From Pempheris klunzingeri (lineage: Eukaryota > Chordata > Actinopteri > Acropomatiformes > Pempheridae): a stretch of DNA of 64,000 bases. A model generated the notes under the pieces. The model worked only from the letters and a program-made list of their open reading frames with translations. It was not told the DNA's origin and ran no database searches. The stretch is from positions 1,642,001-1,706,000 of the forward strand of contig NC_092013.1 in assembly GCF_042242105.1 (NCBI RefSeq). Direction: 5' to 3'. The translations under genes were made by a program, and so were the position numbers. Shown here piece after piece: positions 1 to 10,630 of this stretch (position 1 is the stretch's first letter; each line of letters opens with the position of its first letter).

Positions 1-661
1 TATTTTAGTTTCAGCTATTGTTTTTATTTTCTCTTTGTTATTTAGTTTGAAAATCTACTTTTTGTTTCTACTGACGATCTTTTCATGTGTACATTGTTCT
101 GATCTTTATCTCTGGTCTGTTCAGGATTTGTCTTTTAAACTGAACTCTGAACTCTGATGATTCCAGCTGTGTATGAATGTGTTTCTCTTCATGTTTTGGG
201 AGGTTAAAGGTCAGAAGTAGATGAATATTGTGGAATCAAATATTGACATATCACATGATGTAAATGAAACGTCCTGATTAAGTATTGATTAAGATGAAGT
301 AGGAATTGATAAAGACATGTAACATGATCGTTAGTATGACAGGAGTGTTGATCAGTTAACAAAGGTGATGGAACATGTAACCAATCAATAAGTGAATCAA
401 TGTAACCAGAATGTCACCAAATATCACATTTTATTCTCTTTTTAAATCTGTCGTTTTACACTTTGTTTGAATAAATGTACTGAGGAAGAGTTGGAGCCTG
501 ATGGTGTCAGCAGGAGCTGCTGTGGATCAATAGAAATAATAAGAGCTCAGTAATAATTCCCAGGTAGGACAAAGTGATCAGGTCACATTAAGGCCAGAGG
601 GACAAACTCCTCCTGGTAAAGTCTGGTGTATTCTAGTTGGCTGGGTGCAGATGCTGGAGGT

Positions 662-681
662 GGGGGGGGGGGGGGGGGGGG
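662..681 (+). repeat. G homopolymer of 20 bases
   Basis: Twenty consecutive G residues sit 30 bp upstream of the U0 TATA box. Sister units have only about three to seven G here. This is an expanded mononucleotide tract, possibly with uncertain length because of sequencing error. Confidence 0.9.
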
Positions 682-710
682 TAGATAAGATCATTCTGCT
701 GATTTAGGGC

Positions 711-716
711 TATAAA
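711..716 (+). promoter_or_regulatory. TATA box of embedded transcription unit, U0 copy
   Basis: A TATAAA is found at the place where all other units have TATAAAAG, followed by the same TTTAGTCAGAACTG stretch about 30 bp downstream. The partner AATAAA of the other units is not present at the usual distance because the sequence diverges and an LTR-like element is inserted at 854. Confidence 0.45.
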
Positions 717-2397
717 GAAGAGACCTTTGCACTGTTTAGTCAGAACTGTCCAGGATTTAGTCTGGTTCAGGCCTCGGGGCTTTTTGTCCACAGTAAACCT
801 CTACTGCTCTGAACTCTGCCTATTTGGAGGACTGACTCTTTGGTTTTTGACACTGTTGGGCCCAGATGTGGGCCTTGCCACATGGCCAGACAGCGGCCTA
901 CATGTAACCATAAAAGCCTAAACAAAGGATTTTCTCAAACAAAGGAATGAGCGCCAAACTTTCCCTCGGGCGGTGCTGTAAGGAAACTAGGTAGGGGGGT
1001 GGCCCGAGGACCCGCACCTTGGGCCCTCATTGGAGGAAAACCCAGGAGCAGCTGAGATACGGCTGTGACGTCACCACAGGTATAATACCGGTGAACGCCA
1101 GAACCACGTCCTCTTTCCATTGCGACAGGCGTTGCTACAGGAGGTGACCTGAAGAGACGTCTTCTCCCCCCACTCCTATCTAGATAACGGCTTTTTCCTC
1201 AGCTCGCTGGACGAGTTAAGTAGCTGTTCTTCCCTCGTTTTTGTTCCCTTTGTTTGTTAGTGTAGTTACGTGTCCACACCGGACACATCAGGATCCTTAG
1301 GGAAGTTACCGAGCAACCAGCGGTTTTTCCCATACTCTTGCCTGCAGAAGGGAGAGACAGAACGCCGTCCTCTCCGGAACCAGAAAGAACTTTACGCCAC
1401 GTTCTTCTTTTTTTCCACTAAGTCGACTCCCACTGTTCCCGTGCTGCCACTCACGGACCAGTGCGCCCTGAACACGCCAGAGCCGCGTTTCACGGACTTT
1501 CTCCTCGCGCTGTTTCCACGCCGGACTAAAAAGCGCGCCAGGATTGTACACCGATCGCATACAGAGCGATCTCAAGTAAGAGGTTTATGTCTGGGCAGAG
1601 ATAGACCGTATTGATTGTGTGTGTTATTGTATTCTTGCTGCTAAACTTAAATCTATAACCTAATAGTTGCCGGACCGCCGCGTCCCGTTTGTTCCAAAGA
1701 TCTGTGCTGTTGTTGCTTTTGTTTCCTTAAGTTTCTGTTTGCTACAGTTGAAAGTATTCATGCCAAGCGTGTTTCTGTTAGCTGTGCTTTTCTGTACTTG
1801 CATACCCCGTGCAAGGAATCCTTGCGGTGCGTAGTAACCAACACGTGGAGAGCCGATAACGTTGTTTTATCGATTAAAGGGCCAGCATCGCCTTCGGTGA
1901 ACTAGAGTTACCGACCTTGCCGCTGAGTGATAAAACAGCTGGTTATCGTGTACGCCACAAGGGTTAAACCATCGCTTCTGTACTCTCCTCTTTGTTTCCT
2001 TTACTAACTTACATTCACATCTCTACATACACGAGTACATACATTTAGCCTACAGGCGCAGTCGGCGCCATTACAGTTAGCCTATTGTTCAGGCTAGTTA
2101 CAGTAGCTACCAAGCGCACGTGCCGCAGTACCCTGCCTCCAGCGTTTGAGCCGGTAACTACAGCCACCAGGACACCCTCAAGGCTATCCTGTACCCTAGC
2201 GTTTCAGCCCTGTAATTGCAGTTACTGTACACACGTGGTAGTGTCCTGCCCTAGCGTCCAGACTACCAATTACAGCCTTGTAACTAGCCCCCTCCTTTCA
2301 AACTCCCACGGCTCACCCGCCATCTTAGGAGCCGGACGTGACGTGATCACCTCCGTGACTACGTCACCACCCGACTTCTCTCTCCCTCTCTCTCCCC

Positions 2398-2472
2398 TCT
2401 CACACACACATACACACACACATACACACCCTCTTCCTCAAATACACACACTTCCTCACACACATACACACG
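2398..2472 (+). repeat. CA-rich microsatellite
   Basis: Imperfect runs of CACACA interrupted by TA and CTTCCTC lie inside the LTR-like element. Confidence 0.85.
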
Positions 2473-2824
2473 TTGAATGTCTTGATTATGTTGCTTAACT
2501 AATAATTTGTTAACTGTTTACGTGCATAGGAGGAAGTTATTGAACAAAGCATTATTGATTGTGATCAGGGTGTTGAGTTTAATTAAACCTTTTGTGTATT
2601 TAAAGAGTGGTTTGTAATTATTTGTTCATGGGTTGTGATAACAGCTGGTTGCGATAGTCTGTGCTCGAATTCAACCCTTCAAGTCCACTTGAGTGTAAGA
2701 TAGTGTCTTTAAATATCCACATTTCAAGTGAACTTATCTTGAGACTATTTTATAGATTGGTTATTGGTCCCTGATTCCAGGGTGGTGCCCCGATCTTATT
2801 GATTTAATTAATAATTTTTGTGAT

Positions 2825-2862
2825 ATTAATAAGGACACTTAAGAGTGTCCAGTCTTATTAAT
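2825..2862. other. Hairpin-forming palindrome inside the LTR-like element
   Basis: ATTAATAAG plus GACACT is mirrored by AGTGTC plus CTTATTAAT around a TAAG loop, with only an unpaired CAGT on one arm. The hairpin has a 6-bp inner and a 9-bp outer stem and lies about 60 bp from the element end. It could be a structured RNA element of the LTR; no function is shown. Confidence 0.6.
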
Positions 2863-2922
2863 AATCAGTTTTCATAATTTTCATCCAATAACCAAACTAG
2901 CCCTTCCAGTGCCCAACAACAC

Positions 2923-3450
2923 TTTGAAAGACTTGGAACCTGGAAGGAGAAGATTGACACTTAGTCTGTGGCCTGAGTTGGGAGTGTCACTCCCACATCA
3001 ATATCTGGTCTGTGGTTGGTTGAAATCTCTGTCAGTTCACTGAATTCGTGAGGTTTGAATTTCAGCCAAATGGATTATTTCACCAGCAACAACTGAAATA
3101 AAGATGTTTTATTTCACTCGTGTCTCATTAAATTCATTCAACTCAAATTAAAGCGCACAATTGATTTTTAACGTAGTGTTTTTCTCTCCTTACAAGTGTT
3201 TTTAACTCTATCCTAACATGTAGCCTATGTAGAGTAGTGTCCCCTTCATGACCACAGTGACACTGGGCTATGATCACCTACACACCTCCCTCCCTCCATC
3301 CCTTTCCCTCCCATGATCCACCAGTCCTATAATATTCCTGGGCTTCAAGTAATCTTCTAACTCTTCCACTGCATTCAGTGTAGGTTCAAAGCCTCACCCC
3401 TCACCTGACTCACCTGAGACAAACCAGGAAACAGTCTTATTTTTCCTCAG
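2923..3450 (+). other. Head region upstream of U1, distinct from other units
   Basis: No gene is seen here. From about 3204 to 3450 the sequence matches the region 49286-49556 in front of U8, including the shared stretch around CATGTAGCCTAT and the pyrimidine-rich CTCCCTCCCTCC segment. It does not match the spacer in front of U2-U7, U9 and U10. An AATAAA lies near 3098 in the part without a match. U1 and U8 therefore probably have a different promoter region from the other copies. The splice acceptor before the 5' exon ends at 3450. Confidence 0.7.
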
Positions 3451-3599
3451 TGAGGAGAGAGACACAGACTGAAGAGCAGAGGATCAGATTCACCTTCAGA
3501 CCAAACTACCAACTTTCTCTGAGTGAGTTCAGCTACAGGAGAGAAAAGTGGAAACTACAACACTGCTGCTTCAACCTGCCGAGTCTCCAAACACTGCAT
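3451..3599 (+). other. Noncoding 5' exon of U1
   Basis: A pyrimidine-rich tract ending in CCTCAG (to 3450) precedes the segment and a good donor, CAT|GTGAGT, follows at 3600. The 109-bp intron 3600-3708 ends in TTTTCAG, and the next exon starts 17 nt before the ATG. If transcription instead starts inside this segment, it is the first exon. No ATG in it opens a long frame into the gene. Confidence 0.65.
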
Positions 3600-3725
3600 G
3601 TGAGTTTGACTAAAAACTGGAGTCACACTGAAAGTAAACTTCACTGTGGTTAGGAGAGAAGGGAGGGGAGCTGTGGCTGACTGTGATCCCTGTCTGCTGT
3701 GTTTTCAGCTTCACTCACAGACAAA

Positions 3726-5108
3726 ATGGCTTCCAGATCAGAGGAGGATCTCTGCTGTCCGGTCTGTCAGGACGTCTTCAGAGATCCTGTTGTTCTGTCA
3801 TGTAGCCACAGCTTCTGTAAAGACTGTCTGAAGAGATGGTGGAGAGAGAAACAAACACAGGAGTGTCCATTTTGTAAGAGAAGATCTTCAAGGTTAGAAC
3901 CTCCTTTAAACCTGGCGTTAAAGAACCTGTGTGAGTCCTTCTTACTGGAGAGAGATCAGAGAGCTTCAGAGGCTCTCTGCAGTCTGCACTCTGAGAAACT
4001 CAAACTCTTCTGTCTGGACCATCAGCAGCCGGTGTGTCTCATCTGCAGAGATTCAGAAAAACACACCAACCACAGATTCAAACCAATTGATGAAGCTGCA
4101 CGACAACACAAGAAGGAACTTCAGGAAACTCTGAAGCCCTTAAAGGAGAAGTTAAAGGTTTCTGAACAAGTTAAAGTGAAGTTTGATCAAACAGCAGAAC
4201 ACATTAAGGTCCAGGCCAGACAGACAGAGAGGCAGATTAAGGAGCAGTTTAAGAAGCTTCACCAGTTTCTAGAAGAGGAAGAGGAGGTGAGGATGGCTGC
4301 ACTGAGGGAGGAAGAGCAGCAGAAGAGTCAGATGGTGAAGGAGAAGATGGAGGCTCTGAGCAGAGAGATAGCAGCTCTTTCACACACAGTCAGAGCCACA
4401 GAGGAGGAGCTGAGAGCTGAAGACGTCTCATTCCTGAACAACTACAAGGCGGCAGTGGAGAGAGTCCAGCAGCGCCCCCTGCTGGAGGATCCACAGCTGC
4501 CCTCAGGAGCTCTGATAGACGAGGCCAAACACCTGGGCAACCTGACCTTCAACATCTGGAACAAGATGAAGGACATGGTCTCCTACTCTCCTGTGATCCT
4601 GGACCCAAACTCTGCACATCCACAACTCATCCTGTCTGAAGATCTGAGCAGCGTGAGAGGAGGAGAGAAACAGCAGCTTCCTGATAATCCAGAGAGATTT
4701 GATTGTTTTAAACGTGTTCTGGGATCTGAGGGCTTCACCTCAGGGACTCACAGCTGGGATGTCGAGGTTGGAGACAACAGAAGATGGTCACTGGGTCTGT
4801 TAGCAGAGTCTGTCCAGAGGAAGAGAGTCACACAGTCTGGATTATGGAGAATAGGATTCTATGATGGTAAATACTCAGCTTGGTCACCACCAGCTCCAGT
4901 CACTGATCTCGTAGTGCAGAAGAAGCCTCAGAGGATCAGAGTGAATCTGGACTGGAACAGAGGAAAGCTGTCGTTCTCTGATCCTGATACTAACACACAC
5001 ATACACACCTTCACACACACCTTCACTGAGAGGATGTTTCCATACATTTACACTATGGATAATCTCCCAGTGAAAATATTACCAGTGCAGGTCAGTGTGA
5101 CAGTGTGA
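3726..5108 (+). CDS. TRIM35-like E3 ubiquitin ligase, copy U1
   Basis: This is a 460-residue TRIM protein encoded in one exon. The RING is C3HC4 (C11, C14, C26, H28, C31, C34, C47, C50). The B-box 2 has C85, H88, C96, H99, C104, C107, H113 and H116. A charged coiled coil spans about 120-250, PRY starts near 289, and SPRY holds [12 protein letters not shown] (337-348) and the RIRVNLDWN strand (403-411). The family transfers ubiquitin through the RING and recognises ligands through PRY-SPRY; the target is unknown. The ATG is chosen because an in-frame GTG nine codons upstream lies in the intron. SPRY variable residues are [22 protein letters not shown] and [12 protein letters not shown] replaces the glycine codon of the other copies, so the last six residues (GQSSQR) are missing. 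Confidence 0.9.
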   Translation: MASRSEEDLCCPVCQDVFRDPVVLSCSHSFCKDCLKRWWREKQTQECPFCKRRSSRLEPPLNLALKNLCESFLLERDQRASEALCSLHSEKLKLFCLDHQQPVCLICRDSEKHTNHRFKPIDEAARQHKKELQETLKPLKEKLKVSEQVKVKFDQTAEHIKVQARQTERQIKEQFKKLHQFLEEEEEVRMAALREEEQQKSQMVKEKMEALSREIAALSHTVRATEEELRAEDVSFLNNYKAAVERVQQRPLLEDPQLPSGALIDEAKHLGNLTFNIWNKMKDMVSYSPVILDPNSAHPQLILSEDLSSVRGGEKQQLPDNPERFDCFKRVLGSEGFTSGTHSWDVEVGDNRRWSLGLLAESVQRKRVTQSGLWRIGFYDGKYSAWSPPAPVTDLVVQKKPQRIRVNLDWNRGKLSFSDPDTNTHIHTFTHTFTERMFPYIYTMDNLPVKILPVQVSVTV

Positions 5109-5520
5109 CAGAGCAGTCAGAGATAAAGAGGATGAAGCTGCACCTGTCCTCCACCTGTCTCATTATTCCAGAGACGCATATTTTAGTTTCAGCTATTGTC
5201 CTTCATTGTTTTTATTTTGTCTTTGTTATTTAGTTTGAAAATCTACTTTTTGTTTCTACTGACGATCTTTTCATGTGTACATTTTTCTGATCTTTATCTC
5301 TGGTCTGTTCAGGATTTGTCTCTTTATTATTAATACTGAATCATTTTAAATTGTTGTCCATGTTCTAATTCTCTTCACTTGTGTGTGGGGAGTCATGAAG
5401 ACCAGCAACCGCTGTTTGGAGAAGAAAAGGGAAGACACCTGTTGCACACACACAACCTGATGTTAATGTCCATAATGAGAAGAAGGAGGACTGGAAACCT
5501 GCTGTGAGAGTCTTTCAGGG

Positions 5521-5526
5521 AATAAA
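5521..5526 (+). terminator. Polyadenylation signal of class A units (U1 shown)
   Basis: AATAAA lies about 410 nt after the U1 stop codon at the edge of the class A block. The same signal is at 11034, 22222, 27735, 51629 and 57148 after U2, U4, U5, U8 and U9. Class B units lack it. U0, U7 and U10 have an AATAAA in the class B block instead (470, 39066, 62781), whereas U3 and U6 have AACAAA there. Confidence 0.6.
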
Positions 5527-5720
5527 CTGAACTCTGAACTCTGCTGATTACAGCTGTGTATGAATGCGTTTCTCTTCATGTTTTGGGAGGTTAAAGGTCA
5601 GAGAAGTAGATGAATGTTGTGGAATCAAATATTGAGACTGGTATAAAGTCTGGTATATTCTAGTTGGCTGGGTGCAGATGCTGGTGGGGGGTAGATGAGA
5701 TCATTCTGCTGATTTGGGGC

Positions 5721-6053
5721 TATAAAAGAAGGGACCTTTGCATTGTTTAGTCAGAACTGTCCAGGATTTAGTCTTGTTCAGGTCTCAGGCATCGACAGTA
5801 AACCTCTACTGTTTTGGACAGTGTTATGGAAAGGATCCCTACAGAGAGAGACCTGGAAGATCCTTTTTGCTAAACAGACAGCTGTCCCATGTTTGTCCTC
5901 AAAGCCACCAGACTCCATTGAGAAAAGCTGTGATTTTACGTTGCTGAACACAAAAAGAGTTGACAGTTCTGTTGCTGTGACTTTGGTGTTTTAACACGTT
6001 AGTTCAGAACCCAACTAACTCTGTAAAACAGCAAAGCCATATAAGATAATAAA
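5721..6053 (+). promoter_or_regulatory. Embedded TATA-to-AATAAA segment, U1 copy
   Basis: TATAAAAG (5721-5728) sits in a GC-richer context, followed about 30 bp later by the initiator-like TTTAGTCAGAACTG. AATAAA begins exactly 327 nt after the TATA start (6048-6053) and is followed by a T/GT-rich stretch as in real polyadenylation sites. No long reading frame of known family lies between them. It may be the promoter and only exon of a short noncoding RNA, or the remnant of an LTR. The next TRIM 5' exon is 3.2 kb away, so it is unlikely to be the TRIM promoter itself. Confidence 0.45.
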
Positions 6054-6621
6054 CAAGGTTTTTAAGTGTCTTGGGTTTCTTGAAAGGTGGTTTATTAATC
6101 CAAGTTATTACTGTCATCATTCTCATTATTATTGAAATAAATGCTTTTAATACAAACATCTGTCTTTCCAGTTGTCGTCCAGTGTTTATTCTCACGTTAA
6201 GTAACGTAGCTGACACATTTAAACTGAGGTGGATTCTTTTAGGGTAAAAGTCTTCTCCTGCCGCCCTCTCCACATCTACTGTAGGAGATACACTGACAAC
6301 AGAAAAGGACCTCATGCCACCACACCTCAAATAATCTGAACTAACCCTTTCAGTGCAGGAACATGAATAAAAACAGACAGAAAGATGCAAATATGTTGGA
6401 TCAGTCACCTTTTGTAAGTCCCACCCCCACCAGCACTTTTCAGAGATGCTGTGCTTCCATCTTGTGGAGGAAACACATACGACAGCTTCAGCTTCAGCCG
6501 GATGAGTTTGTGATGCAGGAGTAAAGATGCTAAAGGACAAGTTCACAACATTACAAGTCAGTAGTCAGACGGCCATGAGTACATTTAAACTGTTTTAGCT
6601 GTAATTGTTCCTCCTGCTCAC

Positions 6622-7931
6622 CCCCAATGAATCGCCGCCTAATCACGGTGGGGGAGTTTGTACGCCCCTGTGAGCCTGGGAGCTGTGTTGTCGGGGGCTA
6701 TAGCTCCTGGTAGGGTCTCCCAAGGCAAAGTGATTCCAGGGGAGGGGCCAGCGGAACCGAAAGATTAATGTTCCTTCACCCAGGTTAGAGAAACCGGGGC
6801 CTCCTTCTGGAGCCAGACCTGGGAGGGGAGCCCGCTGGCGAGCGTGTGGTGGCTGGGCCTGGATTCACGGGGCCCACCTGGGCCAAGCACGAAGGAATAA
6901 TGTGGAACCGCAACCCTGTGGGCTCACCACCTGCAGGGGCCGCTACAGGGGTTGGGTGCATGGAGAGCCAGGTGACAGGCCAAGGTGGGGTCCTGGGCGT
7001 GCGCATCCCTGGCATCGTAGACTGGCTCTATGGACATGGAACATCACCTCTCTGGAGGGGAAGGAGCCGGAGCTGGTGCGGGAGGCTGAGCGCTACCAGC
7101 TAGATATAGTTGGGCTTGCTTCCACGCACGGTGTCGGCTCTGGAACCAGACTCCTGGAGAGGGGCTGGAATCTCTCCTTTTCCCAAGTTTGTCAGAGCGA
7201 GAGGTGCCAGGTGGGTGTGGGGATACTCATGAGTCCTTGGCTGAGCGCCGCTGTGTTGGAGTTCTCCCCGGGGAACAAGAGTGTCGCCTCAATGCGACTA
7301 CGGGTTGTCGCATGGAGGTCAGGGACAGTACCTGTGGATTGTCAGACTGGGTTGGTGGTTCCCATTTTCACAAAAGGGGACAGGAGGGTGTGCTCCAATT
7401 ATCGGGGTATCACACTACTCAGCCTTCCTGGGAAAGTCTACTCCAGGTGCTGGAAAGGAGGCTCCGCCCGATTGTCGAACCTCAGATTGAAGAGGAACAA
7501 TGCGGTTTTCTTCCTGGTCGTGGCACAGTGGACCAGCTCTTTACCCTTGCGGCGCTGTTGGAGGGGTCATGGGAGTTTGCCCATCCAGTATACATGTGTT
7601 TTGTAGACTTGGAGTATGGGGTACCGGATTCATTGCTACGAGATGTATAACCAAAGTGAGAGCTGTGTCCACATTCTTGGCGCAAAGTCAGGCGTGTTCT
7701 CAGTGGGTGTTGGACTCCACCAAGGCTGCCCCTTATCACCGATCCTGTTGGTGATTTTCATGGACAGGATCTCAAGGCACAGTCGAGGTGAGGAGAGTGT
7801 CCGGTTTGGGGACTTCAGAATACATGATGTGGTTCTGTTGGCTTCCTCAGACCGTGACCTTCAGCAGGCGCTGGAGCGGTTTGGGATGAGGGTCAGCACC
7901 TCTAAGTCTGAGGCCGTGGTTCTAAGTTCCA
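6622..7931 (+). mobile_element. Decayed LINE (non-LTR retrotransposon), U1 copy
   Basis: Translated pieces show the start of the endonuclease region (VGILMSPWLSAAVLEFSP), then a jump into reverse transcriptase (VCSNYRGITLLSLPGKVYS, EEQCGFLPGRGTVDQL, GCPLSPILLVIFMDRISR). The endonuclease core is missing, the segment after CFVDLE is deleted, and the FADD motif of reverse transcriptase has been lost just before DVVLLASSD. Frames are broken. It is an inactive relic of an RTE/Rex-like fish LINE; I do not assign the clade firmly. Its 5' part is the GC-rich leader containing GGTAGGGTCTCCCAAGG. Confidence 0.85.
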
Positions 7932-8954
7932 AGTATACTAAGTTTAAGCTTGAAGCTGAAGCTAACATGAAGCTTCAGGAGTCTAAATGAGACAAATGAG
8001 GTGAACGCTACGTCTTTTTAGCCTGAACTTCTTTCTGTGTGTCTCCAAAAAACACACATTTTAAGTTTGACTAACTCACACTGACAAATAAAATGAGAGA
8101 CTCTAACCTCAACCACTTTCTCTAAACCCTGAATCTAGCTACAGCACAAAGAGCATTTCAATTCATTATATTTCACTTCTGGAAATCTAATAAAACAAAA
8201 CGACAACAAACTAGAACCAGAGACACACAGACAGGAACATCACACATTCTTATATATCACATATATCTCACCTTCTTTTTGATTTCCCCCCATTCATATC
8301 GTTTCTTTCTATTTATTCCTCCTCTGTCTAAACTGTACATGTTTTTTATATCTCCTCCTGTCAGCTGTAATGATGTAAATGTCCCCGTCGTGGGACTAAT
8401 TGAGGAACATCTTATGCTCCTCATTTAACTCTCCTGTCCTGTTTGACTTTGCCAGTGGTGGTAACTTTAACTTTGATTAGATTGTTCTGCAGAACTCCTC
8501 TTCTGTTAGACTTTATAGAGTTAAATGGTTTGAATGGTTGGGGGGGAAGGACACAGTCTCTATGGATCACAAGCAGAATTACTACTATTTATTACTACTT
8601 ACATACATTATTCCATGCAGCACCCCTTCAGGCAGATACTACCCCTCTCCAACCATGTTACCCCTTTCCCTCCATGTTCAATCATATCATTGGTAATTCA
8701 TGAACTTATGATTGAACATCTCCACAACATTCAGCCTACGTTCAGACTATTTTTGAATATAAACATAACTGATCTGCCACATCTTGAACACACCATAAGT
8801 CTGCTTTCCAAGCAAGGAATCAGTCATTTCCTGAAACTGAGACAAACCCCTGTGTTACATGTGAAGTAAAAGCATGTAGCAGAGCCGGTCTGACTCCACC
8901 CATCACCTGACTCACCTGAGACAAACCAGGAAACAGTTTGTTATTTTTCCTCAG

Positions 8955-9103
8955 TGAGGAGAGAGACACAGACTGAAGAGCAGACGATCAGATTCATCCT
9001 CAGACCAAACTACCAACTTTCTCTGAGTGAGTTCAGCTACAGGAGAGAAAAGTGGAAACTACAACACTGCTGCTTCAACCTGCCGAGTCTCCAAACACTG
9101 CAT
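8955..9103 (+). other. Noncoding 5' exon of U2
   Basis: Acceptor TTTTTCCTCAG ends at 8954, and donor GTGAGT begins at 9104. The intron is 109 bp, as in U1. Confidence 0.6.
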
Positions 9104-9229
9104 GTGAGTTTGACTAAAAACTGGAGTCACACTGAAAGTAAACTTCATTGTCGTTAGGAGAGAAGGGAGGGGAGCTGTGGCTGACTGTGATCCCTGTCTG
9201 CTGTGTTTTCAGCTTCACTCACAGACAAA

Positions 9230-10630
9230 ATGGCTTCCAGATCAGAGGAGGATCTCTGCTGTCCGGTCTGTCACGACGTCTTCAGACATCCTGTTGTTCT
9301 GTCATGTAGCCACAGCTTCTGTAAAGACTGTCTGAAGAGATGGTGGAGAGAGAAACAAACACAGGAGTGTCCACTTTGTAAGAGAAGATCTTCAAGGTCA
9401 GAACCTCCTGTAAGCCTGACGTTAAAGAACCTGTGTGAGGCCTTCTTACTGGAGAGAGATCAGAGAGCTTCAGAGGCTCTCTGCAGTCTGCACTCTGAGA
9501 AACTCAAACTCTTCTGTCTGGACCATCAGCAGCCGGTGTGTATCATCTGCAGAAATTCAGAAAAACACACCAACCACAGATTCAGACCAATTGATGAAGC
9601 TGCACGACAAAACAAGAAGAAACTTCAGGAAACTCTGGAGCCCTTAAAGAAGAAGTTAAAGGTTTCTGAACAAGTTAAAGTGAAGTTTGATCAAATAGCA
9701 AAACACATTAAGGTCCAGGCCCGACAGACAGAGAGGCAGATTAAGGAGCAGTTTAAGAAGCTTCACCAGTTTCTAGAAGAGGAAGAGGAGGTGAGGATGG
9801 CTGCACTGAGGGAGGAAGAGCAGCAGAAGAGTCAGATGATGAAGGAGAAGATGGAGGCTCTGAGCAGAGAGATAGCAGCTCTTTCACACACAGTCAGAGC
9901 CACAGAGGAGGAGCTGAGAGCTGAAGATGTCTCATTCCTGAACAACTACAAGGCTGCAGTGGAGAGAGTCCAGCAGCGCCTCCTGCTGGAGGATCCACAG
10001 CTGCCCTCAGGAGCTCTGATAGACGAGGCCAAACACCTGGGCAACCTGACCTTCAACATCTGGAACAAGATGAAGGACATGGTCTCCTATTCTCCTGTGA
10101 TCCTGGACCCAAACACTGCACATCCAGACCTCATCCTGTCTGAAGATCTGAGCAGCCTGAGAGGAGGAGAGAAACAGCAGCTTCCTGATAATCCAGAGAG
10201 GTTTCATTGTTTTCTAAGTGTTCTGGGATCTGAGGGCTTCACCTCAGGGACTCACAGCTGGGATGTCGAGGTTGGAGACAACAGAGGCTGGACACTGGGT
10301 CTGTTAGTAGAGTCTGTCCAGAGGAAGGGAGACATACAGTCTGGATTCTGGTTCATAGGATTCTATGAAGGTAAATACTCAGCACGGTCAGCACCAGCTC
10401 CAGTCACTGATCTCGTAGTGAAGAAGAATCCTCAGAGGATCAGAGTGAATCTGGACTGGAACAGAGGAAAGCTGTCGTTCTCTGATCCTGATACTAAAAC
10501 ACACATACACACCTTCACACACACCTTCACTCAGAGGATGTTTCCATTCATTGACACTTGGGATAATCTCCCAGTGAAAATATTACCAGTGCAGGTCAGT
10601 GTGACAGTGGGACAGAGCAGTCAGAGATAA
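9230..10630 (+). CDS. TRIM35-like E3 ubiquitin ligase, copy U2
   Basis: This is a full-length 466-residue copy with all RING and B-box zinc ligands kept. Compared with U1 it has H20 for D20 in the RING, A71 in the RING/B-box linker, and N108 in the B-box. Variable PRY-SPRY positions read HCFLSV (326-331), [24 protein letters not shown] and FPFIDTWD. These group it with U5 and U9, the other second-position copies of the proposed three-unit repeat. The C-terminus has the usual GQSSQR before TAA. No break is visible. Confidence 0.92.
   Translation: MASRSEEDLCCPVCHDVFRHPVVLSCSHSFCKDCLKRWWREKQTQECPLCKRRSSRSEPPVSLTLKNLCEAFLLERDQRASEALCSLHSEKLKLFCLDHQQPVCIICRNSEKHTNHRFRPIDEAARQNKKKLQETLEPLKKKLKVSEQVKVKFDQIAKHIKVQARQTERQIKEQFKKLHQFLEEEEEVRMAALREEEQQKSQMMKEKMEALSREIAALSHTVRATEEELRAEDVSFLNNYKAAVERVQQRLLLEDPQLPSGALIDEAKHLGNLTFNIWNKMKDMVSYSPVILDPNTAHPDLILSEDLSSLRGGEKQQLPDNPERFHCFLSVLGSEGFTSGTHSWDVEVGDNRGWTLGLLVESVQRKGDIQSGFWFIGFYEGKYSARSAPAPVTDLVVKKNPQRIRVNLDWNRGKLSFSDPDTKTHIHTFTHTFTQRMFPFIDTWDNLPVKILPVQVSVTVGQSSQR

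Larger units (their letters stand above)
1..853 (+). repeat. 3' flank of unit U0, class B, cut by the window edge
   Basis: This stretch aligns with the sequence that follows the TRIM stop codons of U3, U6, U7 and U10, beginning inside the 3' untranslated region. The U0 coding region therefore lies just outside the window. It carries the class B block and lacks the class A block. An AATAAA lies at 470-475. From about 780 the sequence diverges from the other units and it is then cut by the LTR-like insertion at 854. A run of 20 G at 662-681 replaces a short G-rich stretch in the other units. Confidence 0.85.
854..2918. mobile_element. Long solo LTR-like element (fossil)
   Basis: The element starts with TGTTGGGC and ends with GCCCAACA, a perfect 8-bp terminal inverted repeat with the TG...CA ends usual for LTRs. 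It is flanked on both sides by ACAC (850-853 and 2919-2922), which fits a 4-bp target duplication. No second copy and no gag or pol reading frame is visible, so a solo LTR of about 2.07 kb is the best reading. The length would be large for most families but is known for spuma-like and some other retroviruses. It holds a CA-rich microsatellite and a hairpin near its end. Orientation is not settled. A non-autonomous DNA transposon is a weaker alternative. Family and age are unknown, but it is absent from all sister units. Confidence 0.55.
3451..8954 (+). repeat. Tandem unit U1 (5504 bp, class A flank)
   Basis: The unit is counted from its 5' exon to the next one. After the TRIM stop it has the class A block (about 5325-5520), which contains a polyadenylation signal AATAAA at 5521-5526. 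It lacks the class B block. The TATA/AATAAA segment is at 5721-6053, unidentified sequence at 6054-6621, the LINE relic at 6622-7931, and an unidentified spacer at 7932-8954 without recognisable coding content. Confidence 0.9.

Noticed and set aside
3425-3450. Possible interferon-response element near GGAAACAGTTT before the 5' exon
   Set aside because: The spacing does not fit GAAANNGAAA or its complement, and the motif is too short to call. Interferon control remains possible but is not shown by sequence.
3699-3725. Upstream in-frame GTG start adding MFSASLTDK to the TRIM proteins
   Set aside because: The GTG lies inside the intron, before the acceptor TTTTCAG, and vertebrate genes seldom start on GTG. 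The ATG before ASRSEED is the natural start.
6004-6546. Minus-strand 180-codon open frame, also at 17193, 22705, 28218, 33897, 39573 and 57631
   Set aside because: It is open in many units only because the units are recent copies. Differences among copies are mostly amino-acid changing without clustering, two units (U2, U8) have frameshifts, and no family is recognisable. It overlaps the embedded AATAAA segment.
6785-7015. Proline/arginine-rich minus-strand frames over the LINE leader
   Set aside because: They are shadows of the GC-rich LINE leader on the opposite strand, present in each unit at the same place.
8534-8869. 111-codon ATG frame in the spacer before each inner TRIM gene
   Set aside because: No recognised domain or membrane pattern, and an overlapping frame of similar length exists. 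Persistence is explained by the recency of duplication. Left as unidentified spacer.
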